DNA of 59,760 nt from a virus. Shown here in pieces: positions 15,660 to 23,571 of this stretch (positions are counted from its first letter, which is position 1; each line of letters starts with the position of its first letter). The stretch spans positions 1-59,760 of IMG/VR virus record IMGVR_UViG_3300036792_000097; one strand, 5' to 3'. The position numbers and the translations under genes are program-made. Under the pieces are notes generated by a model. The model worked only from the letters and a program-made list of their open reading frames with translations. It was not told the origin of the DNA and did not search any database.

Positions 15660-15796
15660 AGCTCGGCCAGCTCGCGGTAGTCACGCAGGCACGGCTCGGA
15701 GCAGAAGTAGATCGTGTTGCCGGTCTCGTAGTGCTTCTCGCGCGGGGCGTGCTTGCCTACCTGGTGCCCGCACTTCCAGCAGTAGTAGACCGTCAC
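15656..15796 (-). CDS. Zinc-ribbon microprotein, 46 residues
   Basis: GTG 15796 overlaps the previous stop. CWKCGHQ and CSEPCLRDY form two CxxC-type knuckles about 25 residues apart, as in MYND/TRASH-like or rubredoxin-like zinc ribbons. Confidence 0.65.
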   Translation of the reverse strand: MTVYYCWKCGHQVGKHAPREKHYETGNTIYFCSEPCLRDYRELAEL

Positions 15797-16104
15797 GGGG
15801 TTGAATCTAGCAGGTTGCGGAAGTGACGCGCTGCCTGGCAAAGCCCCTGGTCCTTGCAGATGTACCTGCCCGACTCCGGGTGGGGTACCAGCTTGGTCCT
15901 GGTGCCGCCGCAGAACAGGCACTCCCGGCCGTGTGTAGCCAGTTCACGCCGCCACTTGCGGCGCTCCATCCACTTGCCGATGGGGCTGAAGATGGTGAAA
16001 AAGAAGACGGCAGCAGTCAGCAGGATCAAGCCGCACATTACGCCGGCTATCCCCATCGACGCTGCCATGTCTTCTCTCCGTTCCTGCGGAGTCCTCATGG
16101 TCAC
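15793..16104 (-). CDS. Membrane-anchored zinc-knuckle protein, 103 residues
   Basis: A transmembrane segment near residues 18-38 (AGVMCGLILLTAAVFFFTIF) is followed by a basic stretch and a CLFCGG...CKDQGLC zinc motif on the presumably cytoplasmic side. The function is unknown. Confidence 0.65.
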   Translation of the reverse strand: MTMRTPQERREDMAASMGIAGVMCGLILLTAAVFFFTIFSPIGKWMERRKWRRELATHGRECLFCGGTRTKLVPHPESGRYICKDQGLCQAARHFRNLLDSTP

Positions 16105-16307
16105 ACCTTAGGCGGTATGATCTGGTCCTTCCATGCGTACGTGCCGATCACCTGGCCGGCTGTGTTGCGCAGTGAGCCGCGCTCGATGGAGTTCCGGCCG
16201 CTCTGGAGGCCGCCGGCCAGTCGCATGAGCGCGGAGTTAAGCTCCAGCTCCGTCAGCCCCTCGGTCTCCGTAATCTCCACCACGAACTTCCTCTTCCCAC
16301 GTGGCAT
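16101..16307 (-). CDS. Hypothetical 68-residue basic protein
   Basis: ATG 16307 (PRGKRKFVVEITETEG) is preferred over ATG 16352, which would extend deep into the next gene. Even so, 71 bases overlap the upstream gene in another frame. The fold looks beta-alpha-beta. Confidence 0.55.
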   Translation of the reverse strand: MPRGKRKFVVEITETEGLTELELNSALMRLAGGLQSGRNSIERGSLRNTAGQVIGTYAWKDQIIPPKV

Positions 16308-16566
16308 CGTCTTCCAGCTCCCTTCTGAACTGGGCAATGACTTGTGCGTCATGCCATATCTTGGCGCGCTGCTCGGGCGTGAAGTGCTTGACCATCAGCT
16401 CGCGTACGTGCGCCTGGTTGTCTAGGGCGCGCTTGGCCGTCTGTATCTTGTTCATCGTCTCCCGCTGCATGGCGCGCATGTCCTTGACGACCTTGGCGAT
16501 GTAGGCCACGTACAGTACCAGGGCCACGGTCAGGGCGCACGCGATGACGATTTGCGCGGGTGTCAC
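16237..16566 (-). CDS. Single-pass membrane protein, 109 residues
   Basis: GTG 16566 overlaps the previous stop (GTGA). ATG 16587 is possible. One transmembrane helix at the N-terminus (IVIACALTVALVLYVAYIA) precedes a long charged coiled-coil-like region. The C-terminal part overlaps the next gene. Confidence 0.6.
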   Translation of the reverse strand: MTPAQIVIACALTVALVLYVAYIAKVVKDMRAMQRETMNKIQTAKRALDNQAHVRELMVKHFTPEQRAKIWHDAQVIAQFRRELEDDATWEEEVRGGDYGDRGADGAGA

Positions 16567-16760
16567 AGCGGGTTCTCCGGGTGCCACGACCAGGTGCCGT
16601 CATGGAAGATCATCCGGTGGTCCGGGCTGTCGGTGTACTCGCACTGGAGTACCTGGCCCTCGGTTGCTAGCTGGGCAGGACCGTCCGGGTACAGGTGGTC
16701 CACGCTGGTCAGGCAGCAGCGCATCAGGCCGCCCATCTTGATCTTGTCTGTGTTGTTCAC
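16563..16760 (-). CDS. Hypothetical 65-residue protein
   Basis: Ends HDGTWSWHPENPL and contains VLQCEYTDSPDHRMIF, a small beta-sheet pattern. It sits in the chain of overlapping starts and stops. No family is recognised. Confidence 0.6.
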   Translation of the reverse strand: MNNTDKIKMGGLMRCCLTSVDHLYPDGPAQLATEGQVLQCEYTDSPDHRMIFHDGTWSWHPENPL

Positions 16761-16948
16761 TTGCCCTCCAGCGTCGTTATCTTCTCCTGCATGTGCTTGA
16801 GCCCGGCTCGCACGCCGAGGTACACGCCATCGGTGAATACCACGCGCACCTGGCCGTCACCCGGCCGCGAGGTGTACAGGTAGTAGTCCTTGCCCGTCAT
16901 CCGGCGGTGCTGCTCATTGAGTGCTATCAGCTCTCGCCCCTTGCTCAC
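16757..16948 (-). CDS. Hypothetical 63-residue protein
   Basis: GTG 16948 overlaps the previous stop. Beta strands (DYYLYTSRPGDGQVRVVF) are followed by a helix (AGLKHMQEKITTLEGK). No family is recognised. Confidence 0.6.
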   Translation of the reverse strand: MSKGRELIALNEQHRRMTGKDYYLYTSRPGDGQVRVVFTDGVYLGVRAGLKHMQEKITTLEGK

Positions 16949-17070
16949 AGTGTTACCCCTTGCATGTCGCGGATGCGCATCATCACGTAGTGACGCAGGG
17001 CGATGATGTCCGGGTGGTCACTCCGGTCCTTGATCCTCTGGTGGAACTTGAGCTGCATGGGCTGTGTCAT
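16945..17070 (-). CDS. Hypothetical 41-residue protein
   Basis: A basic helical peptide (QLKFHQRIKDRSDHPDIIAL) linked by ATGA and GTGA overlaps to both neighbours, which supports real translation despite its size. Confidence 0.55.
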   Translation of the reverse strand: MTQPMQLKFHQRIKDRSDHPDIIALRHYVMMRIRDMQGVTL

Positions 17071-17321
17071 CGTCTGCCCTCTCGTTCTACGTATGCCTTG
17101 GCGTTGCCGAGCATTGACCAGCGCGGGCCGATGTCCTGGCCCCGGTAGAGCACCTGGTACGTGAACCGGGTGGCGTCGGTCTTAAAGGGCAGCCGGTCTA
17201 TGGCCCAGTCGCACCAGTCCTGCTGCGCGTTGTAGTACGACAGGATCGGCGTGTCCTGGCGGTCGGTAAGCATCATGGTTCGGTGCCACTTGATCGTGAG
17301 CTTGTAGTTGAGCTTGGTCAT
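17067..17321 (-). CDS. Hypothetical 84-residue protein
   Basis: ATG 17321 overlaps the stop of the next gene upstream. ATG 17333 is an in-frame alternative. The sequence reads KLTIKWHRTMMLTD and FTYQVLYRGQDIG. No family is recognised. Confidence 0.6.
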   Translation of the reverse strand: MTKLNYKLTIKWHRTMMLTDRQDTPILSYYNAQQDWCDWAIDRLPFKTDATRFTYQVLYRGQDIGPRWSMLGNAKAYVEREGRR

Positions 17322-17449
17322 TCGCCTCTCCATGCGTAGATCGTGATCTTCACCTCGTGCGGGTGTCTCTTAGCGAAGTCGTTGTCGATCTCGATGGTGT
17401 TGACGGTCAGTTCCTCGCCGTCTTCGGTCAGTACTACCTGGTAGTTCAT
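17318..17449 (-). CDS. Hypothetical 43-residue protein
   Basis: A beta-rich peptide (MNYQVVLTEDGEELTV, HEVKITIYAW) joined by ATGA overlaps on both sides. The function is unknown. Confidence 0.55.
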   Translation of the reverse strand: MNYQVVLTEDGEELTVNTIEIDNDFAKRHPHEVKITIYAWRGE

Positions 17450-17697
17450 AACTGGCTCCAGTTCAGCCACGTGCAGTTAGGGCAGGGCGGGTTAGGCCCG
17501 GCGGGCGTGTGGTGCAGGTAGTGGTCCTCGTCGTGCGGGGGCTCGATGGCTAGCTCGTCTTCCACGCTGAACCCGGCCAGCTTGAGCGCCCGCAGTACTT
17601 GATCTGCGAAGTCCCACGCGTACCTGGGTTCGGCTGATCTGCTGACCAGCTCGCGGTAGATCACCGCTTCCGGTGTGCGCTCGGTTTCCTTTGTCAC
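17446..17697 (-). CDS. Hypothetical 83-residue protein
   Basis: GTG 17697 in the preceding stop is preferred to ATG 17712. A helical N-terminal half (AEPRYAWDFADQVLRALKLA) ends in HHTPAGPNPPCPNCTW, a possible CxxC site. Confidence 0.55.
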   Translation of the reverse strand: MTKETERTPEAVIYRELVSRSAEPRYAWDFADQVLRALKLAGFSVEDELAIEPPHDEDHYLHHTPAGPNPPCPNCTWLNWSQL

Positions 17698-18404
17698 AGT
17701 GCTGTCTCCCATACTCCATCCGGCACGTTGCCGTCGAACTGTGCAACAACGTCAGCCACCTTGGCGATTCCCAGCTTGACTGACTTGCCGATCCGCGCGT
17801 CGTGCACCACGATCGAGCGCTCGCGGTCCAGCAGTGAGATAGCAACGTCGGGCAGGAACGTGCAGAACTCGGCTTCGCCCGCGTTGCAGGCCGGGCAGGG
17901 CGCGACCAGGATCGCGCCGATGCGCATCAGCCGCTCGTCCAGGTCATGGTCGGCAGCGAGCTGCTTGCGCGTCTTGACCACGCGCGGCGGCGGCACGGGC
18001 ACAGGTGTCACGGAACTCTTCCGCATGCGCAAGGGTTCCGTGACGCTAGTGTGTTCGAGCACCGCTGCCCGCTGTCGCATCGCGGCCATCTCGTTCTCGG
18101 GGTTGGGCAAGTCGGGCAGGCTGTCGAGCGTGCGCTGCTTCGCTTCCATGTCGTGCACGCCGCCCATGAACCACCCGGCCATGATCAGCACGGGGAAGCC
18201 GAAGACGCACCCGCCGATCGCCCAGTAGATCAGGTGGCCGCTGGCGACGCCGGCCAGGATTACGACCAGGGAGACCACAGCGATAATCGCCGTGATCCCC
18301 CCTGGCACGTAATTACCCTTGACCACTTCTTCTTGCGGCGCACTGGGCTTGCTGTTCGCTTTGCTAATGCCGTTGACTGCTGACCGCAGTGCCCAGAAGA
18401 TCAT
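17694..18404 (-). CDS. Membrane protein with Cys motif, 236 residues
   Basis: Two transmembrane segments near residues 37-82 (AIIAVVSLVVILAGVASGH, YWAIGGCVFGFPVLIMAGW) are followed by a soluble region. CPACNAGEAEFC near residue 172 may bind zinc. The DNA encoding residues near 125 forms a strong hairpin (18007-18044). No family is recognised. Confidence 0.65.
   Translation of the reverse strand: MIFWALRSAVNGISKANSKPSAPQEEVVKGNYVPGGITAIIAVVSLVVILAGVASGHLIYWAIGGCVFGFPVLIMAGWFMGGVHDMEAKQRTLDSLPDLPNPENEMAAMRQRAAVLEHTSVTEPLRMRKSSVTPVPVPPPRVVKTRKQLAADHDLDERLMRIGAILVAPCPACNAGEAEFCTFLPDVAISLLDRERSIVVHDARIGKSVKLGIAKVADVVAQFDGNVPDGVWETAL
18007..18044. repeat. Long inverted repeat inside a coding region
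   Basis: GTCACGGAAC at 18007-18016 pairs with GTTCCGTGAC at 18035-18044. Four more inner pairs (one G-T) make 14 pairs around a ten-base loop that contains GCATGC. It encodes a repeated SVT...SVT stretch. Confidence 0.6.
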
Positions 18405-18406
18405 GG

Positions 18407-18613
18407 TTACTTACGCTTCTTCCCGTTCTTGATGATGATCGACCCGTCGTTGCGGATCTCGATGTGGGTGTCGGTGTCCTTGGTCATCTCGTGTGCGAGC
18501 TTGAGCGCGGCGGGATTGACCTTGGTCACCTTGACCGGGTTCTTGTCGGGCTTGCGGCCCGGCTGTCGCTTCTTCGCGGCGGCCAGGCCGTGCACCTGGA
18601 ACTTGTCTGCCAT
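18407..18613 (-). CDS. Hypothetical 68-residue basic protein
   Basis: Lys/Arg-rich throughout (AAAKKRQPGRKPDKNPVKV, IEIRNDGSIIIKNGKKRK). A nucleic-acid-binding role is possible but unproven. Confidence 0.6.
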   Translation of the reverse strand: MADKFQVHGLAAAKKRQPGRKPDKNPVKVTKVNPAALKLAHEMTKDTDTHIEIRNDGSIIIKNGKKRK

Positions 18614-18614
18614 T

Positions 18615-19016
18615 TCACCTCCGTATGACTAGGTGCTGACCTGTGTAGATCAGGTTGGGGTCGGGGCCTATCACCGATCGGTTGGCCGCGTAAATCTTCT
18701 GCCACGCGATGTGGTAGTGCTGGCCGATCAGCCACAGGCAGTCCCCTGTCTTGACCGTGTAGGTCACTACAGCGGGCTTGGGTACCGGCTTGGTGACCGG
18801 CTTGGGTGCCTTGACGGGCGGCTTGGCCGTTGCCGTGGGCTTGACTGTTGCGTGCGGCGCGGGCCTGGTAGCCGTTGCCGAGGTGCTGCTCGCGGGCTTG
18901 CTCACGTTGAACGTGCCCGCCGCGCCCAGGATTCCGTAGATGAACGCGCCGATTAGCACGAACACGATCACTACTTCCCAGGCTTTGATGCCTTTCTTGC
19001 CCTGGCTGTGAGCCAT
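18615..19016 (-). CDS. Membrane-anchored LysM protein, 133 residues
   Basis: A transmembrane or signal-anchor helix near residues 13-33 (AWEVVIVFVLIGAFIYGIL) is followed by a Pro/Lys/Thr-rich linker. A C-terminal LysM domain (TYTVKTGDCLWLIGQ, IYAANRSVIG, IYTGQHLVI) binds peptidoglycan. It should face the host wall and could help lysis or change the wall. ATG 19016 gives the anchor at the right distance. Confidence 0.72.
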   Translation of the reverse strand: MAHSQGKKGIKAWEVVIVFVLIGAFIYGILGAAGTFNVSKPASSTSATATRPAPHATVKPTATAKPPVKAPKPVTKPVPKPAVVTYTVKTGDCLWLIGQHYHIAWQKIYAANRSVIGPDPNLIYTGQHLVIRR

Positions 19017-19050
19017 GGCTAACCTCCGTGCTGCGGAGGCATACCGTTGG

Positions 19051-19254
19051 TTACGGTTGTACCTCTCGCACATCCATCGCTAGCGAGTTCGCCAGCGTGT
19101 AAAGATCATCTTTGTGATTGATGTCGGCTGAGGCTATGAGTTTGTCGGGATTGATCTTGTTGCCGTCGTACAGGGAGAATCCCCATACGGTTGATATGAT
19201 CGTGCCCTGAGCACGGTCATTGCCTTTGTCGTCTACGATTCGCATGTTTGGCAC
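19051..19254 (-). CDS. Hypothetical 67-residue protein
   Basis: GTG 19254 lies one base after the ATPase stop. ATG 19245 is equally plausible. The sequence reads TIISTVWGFSLYDGNKINPD. No family is recognised. Confidence 0.5.
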   Translation of the reverse strand: MPNMRIVDDKGNDRAQGTIISTVWGFSLYDGNKINPDKLIASADINHKDDLYTLANSLAMDVREVQP

Positions 19255-19255
19255 G

Positions 19256-20488
19256 TCAGACCGCCGTTTCTGCAAGGTCGCGAATGGAAGGTTCTGACTT
19301 GGGGGCTGGACTTGGCTCGAAGGCAAGCTCTGCGTCCATTGGGTCATCTAGCTCACCTTGCATTTCAGGATAGAGAATTTCGCGCAGCTCGATTGCTGCA
19401 TTGAGTACGTGAAATGCGTCGTACCCCATGGCCGTGCCGTACTGGCCGGCGTGCTCGCCGTAGGCCATGTATCCCGTGACGCGCTGGGACGGTCCCAGTG
19501 CTCGCGGGAAGATTTTCTTGACCAGGTACTCGTCCTCGGCATCGCGGTAGAACTGGCCCGCTGGCATTTCGCGCAGCGCCTCGATCAGGTCGGACGTGAA
19601 CACGCTCCGGCCCTCGGTCTTGACCAGGTAGTTCGCGGTGTCGAGCAGGGTGAACTGGTCGGGTAGCAGCGGCGTCTTCTCCGACGCGTCGAGCGCCATG
19701 CCCACGAACGCCTCGAAGATCCACCGTGGCCACTGGCCGCCTGCTTCATAGGCCGCTGCGAAGATCGGACCCCAGATCTGGCGCTTGCGGCTGAACAGCT
19801 TGGGGTGAATGCGGCGGACACGGGACTTCATGAAAAGCTTCATGCCCGCACCGTGCTGGCCGGCCCACGCGTGAATCGCTTCCCTGAGTACCGTGGCCTC
19901 GGCCTCGGCGTTGTCGTCGTCGGTGGGCAGCAGGTTCTGCGCTATGCCCTCGGGTGCCGCTTCCATCTGCATCCAGATGCACCGGGTGAAGATGTCACCG
20001 GGCACCGCGTTGCGCAGTCCGTTCATGAACTGCATCCCGTAGGTGGGAACGCTGACCATGGTGCCGTTGCGCGACATCTTGGTGGTGGCGTTCTTCCGGT
20101 AGCTCTTGACGCCCAGTGTGTACACCGGGTGGAACTTGCCATTGGTCCCGTTGTCGCCGTAGATCTTGCCGATGTCGTCGAGCGCGAGGTTGGGGGTGAC
20201 GCGTTCTAGGTACATGGCGTTGAGCGCGGGCTGCGTGGTCATCTTGTCCACGGACTGCATGTTGAATCCCAGCATCATCGGGATGTCGAACGCGATGGTT
20301 GACTTACCCGATTCCGGCTTGTCGCCGGTCGCAAGGATGTAGGGCACCGTTCCGAAAAACTGGCGAGCGTGCGAGACGATCAGCGCCATGGTCATGACGT
20401 GCTTGTACTCGTCTCGGGCGTAGACCATCTGATCTATAAACGCCAGCGTCTTGTTTGGTACGTAGTCATTCGGAAGTCTGCTCGGCAT
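19256..20488 (-). CDS. P-loop ATPase (DUF3631-like), 410 residues
   Basis: The Walker A motif GDKPESGKST lies near residue 55 and a Walker B-like NLALDDIG near 100. Conserved basic positions follow (VKSYRKNATTKMSRNG). The arrangement resembles the DUF3631 ATPase domain found in phage and plasmid replication or primase-like proteins. GGAGG lies six bases before ATG 20488. No primase or helicase signature accompanies it here, so its substrate is unknown. It is the largest gene of the leftward block. Confidence 0.6.
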   Translation of the reverse strand: MPSRLPNDYVPNKTLAFIDQMVYARDEYKHVMTMALIVSHARQFFGTVPYILATGDKPESGKSTIAFDIPMMLGFNMQSVDKMTTQPALNAMYLERVTPNLALDDIGKIYGDNGTNGKFHPVYTLGVKSYRKNATTKMSRNGTMVSVPTYGMQFMNGLRNAVPGDIFTRCIWMQMEAAPEGIAQNLLPTDDDNAEAEATVLREAIHAWAGQHGAGMKLFMKSRVRRIHPKLFSRKRQIWGPIFAAAYEAGGQWPRWIFEAFVGMALDASEKTPLLPDQFTLLDTANYLVKTEGRSVFTSDLIEALREMPAGQFYRDAEDEYLVKKIFPRALGPSQRVTGYMAYGEHAGQYGTAMGYDAFHVLNAAIELREILYPEMQGELDDPMDAELAFEPSPAPKSEPSIRDLAETAV

Positions 20489-20717
20489 CGTTGCCTCCGT
20501 TCTTTTCAGTTGTGATAACGCTGAGGTCGTCGCCGGTATTCCCCCCTGACACCTGGTAGCCAAGGGCGCGGAGCAAGCGGTAACGCCTGCCCGCGTCCTT
20601 CGGGATGTACATGCCCATGGGGAACCCGTTGCGGATCTCGCCGTCTGCATCGCCCCGGTTGGGCGCGGCTAGCCGCTTGAACTGATCCTGGTTTTTCCCG
20701 ATGCGCTGCCTGATCAC
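20466..20717 (-). CDS. Hypothetical 83-residue protein
   Basis: GTG 20717 overlaps the previous stop, and the 3' end overlaps the ATPase start by 23 bases. It reads RNGFPMGMYIPKDAGRRYRLL. No family is recognised. Confidence 0.55.
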   Translation of the reverse strand: MIRQRIGKNQDQFKRLAAPNRGDADGEIRNGFPMGMYIPKDAGRRYRLLRALGYQVSGGNTGDDLSVITTEKNGGNDAEQTSE

Positions 20718-21172
20718 GGGTGGGCCCGTTCCCACGGGTGCCCGTCGAGCCTGGCGCGCGACCGGGTAAGCGTGAACTCCTGGTTTGTCTTCCGGTGGAA
20801 GTCGGCCTCATTGAAGTAGCCCCACCGCTTGTCGTCCCGGCCGTCATGGCGCGGGCGCGTCCCCCAGCGCGACTCTGGGTCCATGACGAACAGCTCGGCC
20901 ATGAACCACCCCCACTCGCGCCACGTGGCCGCCCAGCCCCCGTTCCGGGCCCGCCGGCGGGTCTTCTGCACCCGGCCGTACCTGTTCACCGGCTCGGGGA
21001 GCGGCACGTACTCGGGCGAGGTCAGTGAGATCTCGTAGGCGCGCGGGTGCGTCTGGGAGCCGGTCGCGAAGATGGGGTTGAATTCCACCATCTGAGCTAC
21101 ATGTCCGGCGTCCTTGGCTTGCTGGAGCGCGTGGTGGATGTCGTCCGCTGTCAAGCGGGTGTGAAGTCTCAT
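20714..21172 (-). CDS. Hypothetical 152-residue protein
   Basis: The N-terminal half (MRLHTRLTADDIHHALQQAK, VEFNPIFATGSQTHPRAYEI) looks like a small alpha/beta domain. The C-terminal half is rich in Trp and Arg. No family is recognised. Confidence 0.6.
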   Translation of the reverse strand: MRLHTRLTADDIHHALQQAKDAGHVAQMVEFNPIFATGSQTHPRAYEISLTSPEYVPLPEPVNRYGRVQKTRRRARNGGWAATWREWGWFMAELFVMDPESRWGTRPRHDGRDDKRWGYFNEADFHRKTNQEFTLTRSRARLDGHPWERAHP

Positions 21173-21177
21173 AACAG

Positions 21178-21315
21178 TTACTCGTACCTCTCGCATTCGT
21201 GCTGGTCGCCGTCGTCCTTGGCCGCCTGCTCATTGTCGTAACCTTTGCAGGTCGCGAAACATTCCTGGCAGGTCCAACCCCATTCGGCGTAGACCATGAT
21301 GTCGGGCTGGGTCAT
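21178..21315 (-). CDS. Cys-rich microprotein, 45 residues
   Basis: ATG 21315 overlaps the upstream stop. CQECFATC followed by HEC near the end suggests a zinc site. Confidence 0.55.
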   Translation of the reverse strand: MTQPDIMVYAEWGWTCQECFATCKGYDNEQAAKDDGDQHECERYE

Positions 21316-21893
21316 TCGGCCGCCTGCTCGCGCTGAGCCAGCCAGGTTACGGCTTGCACCACGCACGGTACCTCGCCTAGCCGCCTGGCCGCGAGCCGGT
21401 AGGCAAGCGCGAGCGTGGCGTAGCGTTTCTTGTTGGACAGGCCGAAGTCGTCGCTCATGCTGTTGTCCCGCGTGGCCACGCGGTAAGCGTGCCTGTCCAC
21501 GGTCACCGGGTCCGGGTCGGCGGGGTCCGCGATGTTGCGGAAGAAGTGGCCCGTCTTGGCCTCCGCCGGCAGGACAGACTCCGGGTCGCATCCTTCCAGG
21601 ATCTGCCTCACCACGCCTAGCGCGCGGGTGAAGTGACCGTGCACGTTGCCGTTGCCGGCGTCTTTCGCGAGCTTGATGTTGATGTCCCACGCCTTGTTTG
21701 GCGAGAGTGCCGCGATGATGCCGGCGCCCTTGCGCGCGTCGCCGTGACCAACCAGCTCGGCCAGGTCGTGCGCGACCGGGTACCATGCCCGGCCGCGCGC
21801 TACCTGGTCCGCTGTGGCAGCGGTGAACGCCTGCACGATGTTCAGGACGTAGCGTTCCAGCGTTTCGTCGTCGGCTGTGGTAGGTATCACCAC
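21312..21893 (-). CDS. DUF7178-like / HhH-GPD-like protein, 193 residues
   Basis: AGGAGG lies five bases before GTG 21893, which is preferred to GTG 21899 inside that ribosome site. The segments ARKGAGIIAALSPNKAWD, AKTGHFFRNI and VTVDRHAYRVA resemble phage proteins related to helix-hairpin-helix DNA glycosylases, with the Asp of VTVDRHA in the position of the catalytic Asp. A role in base excision or DNA modification is inferred from this pattern only. Confidence 0.55.
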   Translation of the reverse strand: MVIPTTADDETLERYVLNIVQAFTAATADQVARGRAWYPVAHDLAELVGHGDARKGAGIIAALSPNKAWDINIKLAKDAGNGNVHGHFTRALGVVRQILEGCDPESVLPAEAKTGHFFRNIADPADPDPVTVDRHAYRVATRDNSMSDDFGLSNKKRYATLALAYRLAARRLGEVPCVVQAVTWLAQREQAAE

Positions 21894-22357
21894 GGCCACC
21901 TCCTGCCCGTCTCTCGTAGGTCTTCCCGCGTGTACTCGCGGCGTCGCTGCGGCGGCACGTAGTGACTGCGGTACTCGCCTGAGTACTTGCGATCTGTGTA
22001 CTCGTACCTCGCGGTGATCTCGGCGCGCGTGTGCTCGGCTAGCTGCTCGGCAACGTGGCTGATCGTACGCCCCCGCTGGACTTCATCGTCGAGGAACAGC
22101 GTGCGGCGGCCGGCGTTCTGATGGTTCTCCACCGCGTGCGCGTGGTGGCACAGCGGGCCGGCCAGCTCCGTTTCCTTGCGGACGATGACCAGTTCCTTGC
22201 CAAGCGCGAGCGCGACGGGCGCGGCGACTACCAGGCCGGAGGTGCCGCATGTGGTGATGCTGTCGAACTCGTTCGCGTGCGGTCGTAGGTCTTCCACGGC
22301 GCGCGCTACTGTCCTCGGCAGGTCGCTTAGGCCGTTCTGCGTGTTGTAGTGAATCAA
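21887..22357 (-). CDS. Phosphoribosyltransferase-like protein, 156 residues
   Basis: TLFLDDEVQRGRTISH near residue 90 matches the type I PRTase PRPP-binding motif (two acidic residues then a small loop). The N-terminal SITTCGTSGLVVAAPVALAL fits the first str-helix of that fold. The substrate cannot be told. Salvage of a base or a regulatory role is possible. An Arg/Tyr-rich C-terminal tail is unusual. Confidence 0.65.
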   Translation of the reverse strand: MIHYNTQNGLSDLPRTVARAVEDLRPHANEFDSITTCGTSGLVVAAPVALALGKELVIVRKETELAGPLCHHAHAVENHQNAGRRTLFLDDEVQRGRTISHVAEQLAEHTRAEITARYEYTDRKYSGEYRSHYVPPQRRREYTREDLRETGRRWPW

Positions 22358-22593
22358 AGGGGCCTGCTTTCTACTCCGTAGTTCTCGGCCAGCCAGGCGT
22401 CGTACGCCTTATAGGTGGCCTTGGATGTCTTGATGTTCGTTCCCATGTACTCGTTGGCGATGGCGCGCGCTGACCGGCCGCCGCTTCGCTTGAGACCTTT
22501 AGTCTCCAGCTTCAGCGCGCCGCGTAGCGCGATCAGGCTAAAGAGTCTGATGTTTTCCTCGCCGGTGATGACGGTCGGGTGAATGTCGGTCAT
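22354..22593 (-). CDS. Hypothetical 79-residue protein
   Basis: Basic and helical (LIALRGALKLETKGLKRSGG, ATYKAYDAWLAENYG). It overlaps both neighbours by a few bases. No family is recognised. Confidence 0.6.
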   Translation of the reverse strand: MTDIHPTVITGEENIRLFSLIALRGALKLETKGLKRSGGRSARAIANEYMGTNIKTSKATYKAYDAWLAENYGVESRPL

Positions 22594-23159
22594 GCTGAAT
22601 ACCTCCGGCCCTTGCGGGCGTTCTCTATGTCGATAAGCCGCTGCATCTCGGCCTCGTCCTTGAGTGATAGCTTCTTGTCGCGGGCTTGCGAGTAGGCCAT
22701 CTTGGTCTCGCCCATCTTGCGGGCGAACGTCACGCCGGCGTCGTACGCGGGGCCCTCGCCGTATCCCAGGTAGTGCTGGAATTCGTGGACCAGCACCATC
22801 GCGGCGGTACGCGCGACGGAGGTTTCAAACTCCAGCGCGCCCTCATTGACTTGCGGCCACGCGACCCATGTCTGGTCTAGCAGCGCGGGCGGGATGTCGC
22901 TACGCGAGGTGCCCGGCCGTACCGCGTTGACCGTGATGCCCATCGTGCTAGGCAGCGTCAGACTGTGACCTAGCGCCGCGAGCATTCCGAACTTTATCTG
23001 ACCGTTGCGCGCGAGGTTGAATAGCGGTTCCAGGTCGTCCGGTTCGGCAACGACGTGCACTGTCCAGTTGCTTGCCTGCATCCTTGCCATGGTGGCGGGG
23101 TCGTAGTACGCGATCAGGCTAAGCGCCTGCTGTAGCCTTGCTGAGTCTTTGACGTGCAT
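22590..23159 (-). CDS. HExxH metallopeptidase-like protein A, 189 residues
   Basis: VLVHEFQHYLGYGEGPAYDAG near residue 125 gives an HExxH zinc motif with a downstream Glu/Asp, as in zincin peptidases. The N-terminal 100 residues contain YYDPATMARMQASNWTVHVV. The protein at 25929-26483 has the same layout (DTDPAVYRRM, VHEFRHIEGGDESQARDAG), so the two are paralogues. No secretion signal is seen, so action inside the host or virion is likely. GAGG lies upstream of ATG. Confidence 0.65.
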   Translation of the reverse strand: MHVKDSARLQQALSLIAYYDPATMARMQASNWTVHVVAEPDDLEPLFNLARNGQIKFGMLAALGHSLTLPSTMGITVNAVRPGTSRSDIPPALLDQTWVAWPQVNEGALEFETSVARTAAMVLVHEFQHYLGYGEGPAYDAGVTFARKMGETKMAYSQARDKKLSLKDEAEMQRLIDIENARKGRRYSA

Positions 23160-23163
23160 GCCT

Positions 23164-23289
23164 TTACCTCTTGTTTCCGTTTAGCGCGAGTATGATCGCG
23201 ATGACTCCCAGTAGGAGCACACCCGTAACGCCGAGAATGAACAGGCCGAAGATGCCGTGCATTATCTCGTTGAACTGCACAGCGTTCAT
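23164..23289 (-). CDS. Single-pass membrane peptide, 41 residues
   Basis: ATG 23289 overlaps the previous stop (ATGA). One strongly hydrophobic helix (GIFGLFILGVTGVLLLGVIA) makes up most of the protein. Confidence 0.6.
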   Translation of the reverse strand: MNAVQFNEIMHGIFGLFILGVTGVLLLGVIAIILALNGNKR

Positions 23290-23486
23290 TCCGTGCCCTC
23301 CTGACGGGTGGAACAACAGTACACAGCGTTGTATTCCGCCGGCGTACCGTGCACCTCTAGCAGCTCGAACGCGGACACGTCGAAGCCAAGCGCGGAGGTT
23401 GCCTCCGCCATGTCCACGGCGTAGTCTCCGGCGTGCTCCGAGCCGCCTGGCGGCACTGTGACGGTCACCTCGAACGTGAATTTCAC
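23286..23486 (-). CDS. Hypothetical 66-residue protein
   Basis: GTG 23486 overlaps the stop of the next small gene upstream. It reads KFTFEVTVTVPPGGSEHAGD followed by a helix, a ferredoxin-like small fold. No family is recognised. Confidence 0.6.
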   Translation of the reverse strand: MKFTFEVTVTVPPGGSEHAGDYAVDMAEATSALGFDVSAFELLEVHGTPAEYNAVYCCSTRQEGTE

Positions 23487-23569
23487 TTGTCGTCATCGTC
23501 CTTCCGCTCAGTGAGGTGGAAGAAGCGCAGGACGGGCAGCAAGACCCATCCGATCAGTTCGATTAGCAT
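23483..23569 (-). CDS. Very small membrane-associated peptide, 28 residues
   Basis: A hydrophobic start (LIELIGWVLLPVLRFFHL) ends in ERKDDDDK. Overlap with the next start supports translation, but the size leaves doubt. Confidence 0.4.
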   Translation of the reverse strand: MLIELIGWVLLPVLRFFHLTERKDDDDK

Positions 23570-23571
23570 GA

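Noticed and set aside
19256-20488. ParA partition ATPase
   Set aside because: The Walker A form GDKPESGKST lacks the deviant ParA lysine pattern and no ParB partner is adjacent.
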